From contig NZ_CP163528.1 in NCBI RefSeq assembly GCF_041081105.1, forward strand, positions 2,480,001-2,544,000: a DNA stretch of 64,000 bases, given 5' to 3'. This document shows, in pieces, positions 62,060-64,000 of this stretch. The number at the start of each line of letters is the position of its first letter. Within the stretch, counting starts at the first letter, position 1. This DNA is from Promicromonospora sp. Populi. GTDB taxonomy: Bacteria > Actinomycetota > Actinomycetes > Actinomycetales > Cellulomonadaceae. The notes under the pieces are model-generated. The model was not told the DNA's origin and ran no database searches. It worked only from the letters and a program-made list of their open reading frames with translations. Made by a program: the position numbers and the translations under genes.

Positions 62060-62617
62060 TCACGCGGACCGGACGGAGCGTTCGAACGCGCGGTCGGTGA
62101 TGGACCGTGCGCCCCGGCCGATTGCCAGCGTCCCGGACTTGACGATCTCACGGACACCGTACGGTTCCAGCGCCACGAGGAGGGAGTCGAGCTTCGCGGC
62201 GGGCCCGGTCGCCTCGATGACCACGGAGTCCGGCACGACGTCGACCACCCGGGCCCGGAACATCTCGACGACCTCCAGCACCCCGGTTCGGGTGGCGGCG
62301 TCGGCCCGCACCTTGACGAGCAGCAGCTCGCGGTGCACTGACGACTCGGGTTCGAGCTCGACGATCTTGATCACGTGGATCAGCTTGTTGAGCTGCTTGG
62401 TGACCTGTTCCAGGGGGTGCTCGTCGACGTCGACGACCACGGTGATGCGCGAGATCTCCTCGTGCTCCGTGGGGCCCACCGCCAGGGAGTGGATGTTGAA
62501 CGCGCGCCGGGCGAACAGCCCGGCGACGCGGGTGAGCACGCCGGGCTTGTTCTCCACGAGCACGGACAGGGTGTGCCTCGACGTCGGATTCGACACGGGG
62601 TTCGACATGGGATTCAT
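62060..62617 (-). CDS. ilvN: Acetolactate synthase small (regulatory) subunit
   Basis: This 185-aa protein has an N-terminal ACT domain: HTLSVLVENKPGVLTRVAGLFARRAFNIHSLAVGPTEHEEISRITVVV. The ALS_ss_C domain follows (RELLLVKVRADAATRTGVLEVVEMFRARVVDVVPDSVVIEATGPAAKLDSLLVALEPYGVREIVKSG). It gives valine feedback control to IlvB. The start lies 7 bases after the ilvB stop. An ATG at 62608, with better ribosome spacing, is possible. Confidence 0.96.
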   Translation of the reverse strand: MNPMSNPVSNPTSRHTLSVLVENKPGVLTRVAGLFARRAFNIHSLAVGPTEHEEISRITVVVDVDEHPLEQVTKQLNKLIHVIKIVELEPESSVHRELLLVKVRADAATRTGVLEVVEMFRARVVDVVPDSVVIEATGPAAKLDSLLVALEPYGVREIVKSGTLAIGRGARSITDRAFERSVRSA

Positions 62618-62624
62618 TCCTCGC

Positions 62625-64000
62625 TCAGTCTTCTCGGTCCCACGCCGGCGAGATGCCGCGTGCGTACTGGATGTCGTCGTTGCTCACGCCGGCGGCGACC
62701 ATGGGCCACACCATCGCGTCCCGCGAGACGGTGAAGTCCACGACCACGGGCCGGTCGTCGATCTGATTGGCCCGCTTGATCGCGGCGTCGACGTCGGACG
62801 CTCGCTCCACGCGGATGCCCTCGCAGCCGTACGCGTCGGCGAGCTTCACGAAGTCCGGCACGCGCATGGTGCCGTGCCCGGTGTGCAGGTCGGTGTTGGA
62901 GTAGCGCGACTCGTAGAAGAGCGTCTGCCACTGCCGCACCATGCCCAGCGAGCTGTTGTTGATCACCGCCACCTTGATGGGGATGTCGTTGATGGTGCAG
63001 GTGGCGAGCTCCTGGTTGGTCATCTGGAAGCAGCCGTCACCGTCGATCGCCCAGACGGTCCGGTCGGGCATGCCGACCTTGGCGCCCATCGCGGCCGGGA
63101 CCGAGTAGCCCATGGTGCCGAGGCCACCGGAGTTGATCCAGGTGTTGGGCCGCTCGTAGCTGATGAACTGCGCCGCCCACATCTGGTGCTGCCCCACGCC
63201 CGCGACGTAGATGCCGTCGGGCCCGGTCAGCTCGCCGAGGCGCTGGATCACGTGCTGCGGCGAGAGGTGCCCGTCCTCCGGCTGGGTGTAGCCGCGCGGG
63301 TACGTGCGGCGCCACTCGTCGAGCTGGCGCCACCAGCCCTCGATGTCGGGCTTGCCGTGCGCCTCGTGCTCCTTGGCCAGCTCGGGCAGCAGGTCGCCGA
63401 TGACCTCGCTGAGGTCGCCCACGATCGGGACGTCCGCCTCGCGGTTCTTGCCGATCTCGGCCGGGTCGATGTCGGCGTGGATGATCGACGCCAGCGGGGC
63501 GAAGCTGGAGAGCTTGCCCGTCACGCGGTCGTCGAACCGGGCGCCGAGCGCGAAGACCAGGTCGGCCTTCTGCAGCGCCGCCACCGCGGGCACGGTGCCG
63601 TGCATGCCGGGCATGCCGAGGTGCTGCGGGTGGCTGTCCGGCACCGCGCCACGGGCCATGAGCGTGGTCACCACTGGCGCCCCGGACAGGTCGACCAGCT
63701 TGCGCAGCAGCTCCGCCGCGCCCGACCGGATCACGCCGCCGCCCACGTACAGCACCGGCCGCCGGGCCGTGGCCAGCAGCTTCGCAGCCTCACGGATCTG
63801 CTTGGAGTGCGGCTTGGTCACCGGGTGGTAGCCCGGCAGCGACAGCTCCTGCGGCCACGAGAACGTGGTGCGCGCCTGCATCGCCGACTTCGAGATGTCC
63901 ACGAGCACCGGGCCCGGCCGCCCCGTGGAGGCGATGTGGAACGCCTCCGCGATGGTGCGGGGGATCTCGTCCGGGTCGGTGACCAGGAAGTTGTGCTTGG
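62625..64000 (-). CDS. ilvB: Acetolactate synthase large subunit (5' truncated by the window end)
   Basis: The visible 458 codons are the C-terminal part of a ThDP enzyme. They include [23 protein letters not shown] (end of the PYR domain), the central FAD/NADH-like domain ([37 protein letters not shown]) and the ThDP-binding domain ([44 protein letters not shown], then [13 protein letters not shown] with the Mg Asp and Asn). It makes acetolactate or acetohydroxybutyrate. The start lies beyond the window. Its product feeds IlvC. Confidence 0.97.
   Translation of the reverse strand, partial: KHNFLVTDPDEIPRTIAEAFHIASTGRPGPVLVDISKSAMQARTTFSWPQELSLPGYHPVTKPHSKQIREAAKLLATARRPVLYVGGGVIRSGAAELLRKLVDLSGAPVVTTLMARGAVPDSHPQHLGMPGMHGTVPAVAALQKADLVFALGARFDDRVTGKLSSFAPLASIIHADIDPAEIGKNREADVPIVGDLSEVIGDLLPELAKEHEAHGKPDIEGWWRQLDEWRRTYPRGYTQPEDGHLSPQHVIQRLGELTGPDGIYVAGVGQHQMWAAQFISYERPNTWINSGGLGTMGYSVPAAMGAKVGMPDRTVWAIDGDGCFQMTNQELATCTINDIPIKVAVINNSSLGMVRQWQTLFYESRYSNTDLHTGHGTMRVPDFVKLADAYGCEGIRVERASDVDAAIKRANQIDDRPVVVDFTVSRDAMVWPMVAAGVSNDDIQYARGISPAWDRED

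Overview
The window is high-GC, gene-dense actinobacterial DNA. The gene content (DUF222/HNH protein, AA10 chitin-type lytic polysaccharide monooxygenases, CGNR regulator, DUF3516 helicase, citramalate synthase) suggests a soil member of the Micrococcales, with Promicromonosporaceae or Cellulomonadaceae as the best guess. That placement is an inference from content, not from a marker gene. No rRNA, tRNA or CRISPR array was seen.

Layout. Positions 1-8.3 kb hold the tail of a membrane-anchored serine hydrolase, a methyltransferase, a tandem pair of HGSNAT/DUF418-type membrane proteins, a PhzF-family protein, an aldo/keto reductase and a 3-methyladenine-glycosylase-like protein. Positions 8.3-11.5 kb hold two paralogous secreted LPMOs separated by an IS30-family element. 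Positions 11.9-16.8 kb hold two aminoglycoside-phosphotransferase-like kinases, a DUF418 protein and a small P-loop kinase. Positions 16.9-29.2 kb hold a CGNR regulator/EamA transporter pair, an HNH endonuclease, a Ski2-like helicase, a secreted SGNH hydrolase, a TSUP transporter, YbaK, YccF, YggS and a GNAT acetyltransferase. Positions 29.3-39.2 kb form a cell-wall amino-sugar salvage locus (ABC importer, NagZ, MurQ, BadF/BadG kinase, RpiR regulator) with a frameshifted lipoate ligase inside it. Positions 39.3-41.2 kb hold cimA with an attenuator-like leader. Positions 41.3-48.8 kb hold a tightly overlapping seven-gene Ebo-type operon in which an inositol-3-phosphate-synthase-like protein stands where the sugar-phosphate cyclase EboD is expected. 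Positions 48.8-56.3 kb hold a WXG100-calpain protein with a small companion gene, a DUF6069 protein, a two-component system, a GAP-family protein and a Na+/H+ antiporter. Positions 56.3-64 kb hold branched-chain amino-acid genes (ilvE, leuB, ilvC, ilvN and partial ilvB) interleaved with small enzymes, one of which carries an in-frame stop.

Two themes stand out. First, the Ebo-type operon looks like a complete but functionally undescribed pathway for making, modifying and moving a cyclitol- or prenyl-type metabolite. Second, short tandem repeats (9-18 bp units) occur throughout. In genes the units are multiples of three and make low-complexity loops or tails in otherwise conserved enzymes. Between genes 13-, 14- and 16-bp units are common. 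Several intergenic regions also carry long, near-perfect palindromes that probably act as terminators.

Pathway logic: IlvB/IlvN, IlvC and IlvE with CimA cover much of isoleucine/valine synthesis from pyruvate, and LeuB belongs to the leucine branch. The cimA leader peptide ends in Val-Ile-Ile-Ile-Ser, which fits control by isoleucine supply. NagZ, the BadF-type kinase, MurQ and the RpiR regulator would take imported GlcNAc/MurNAc sugars into central metabolism.
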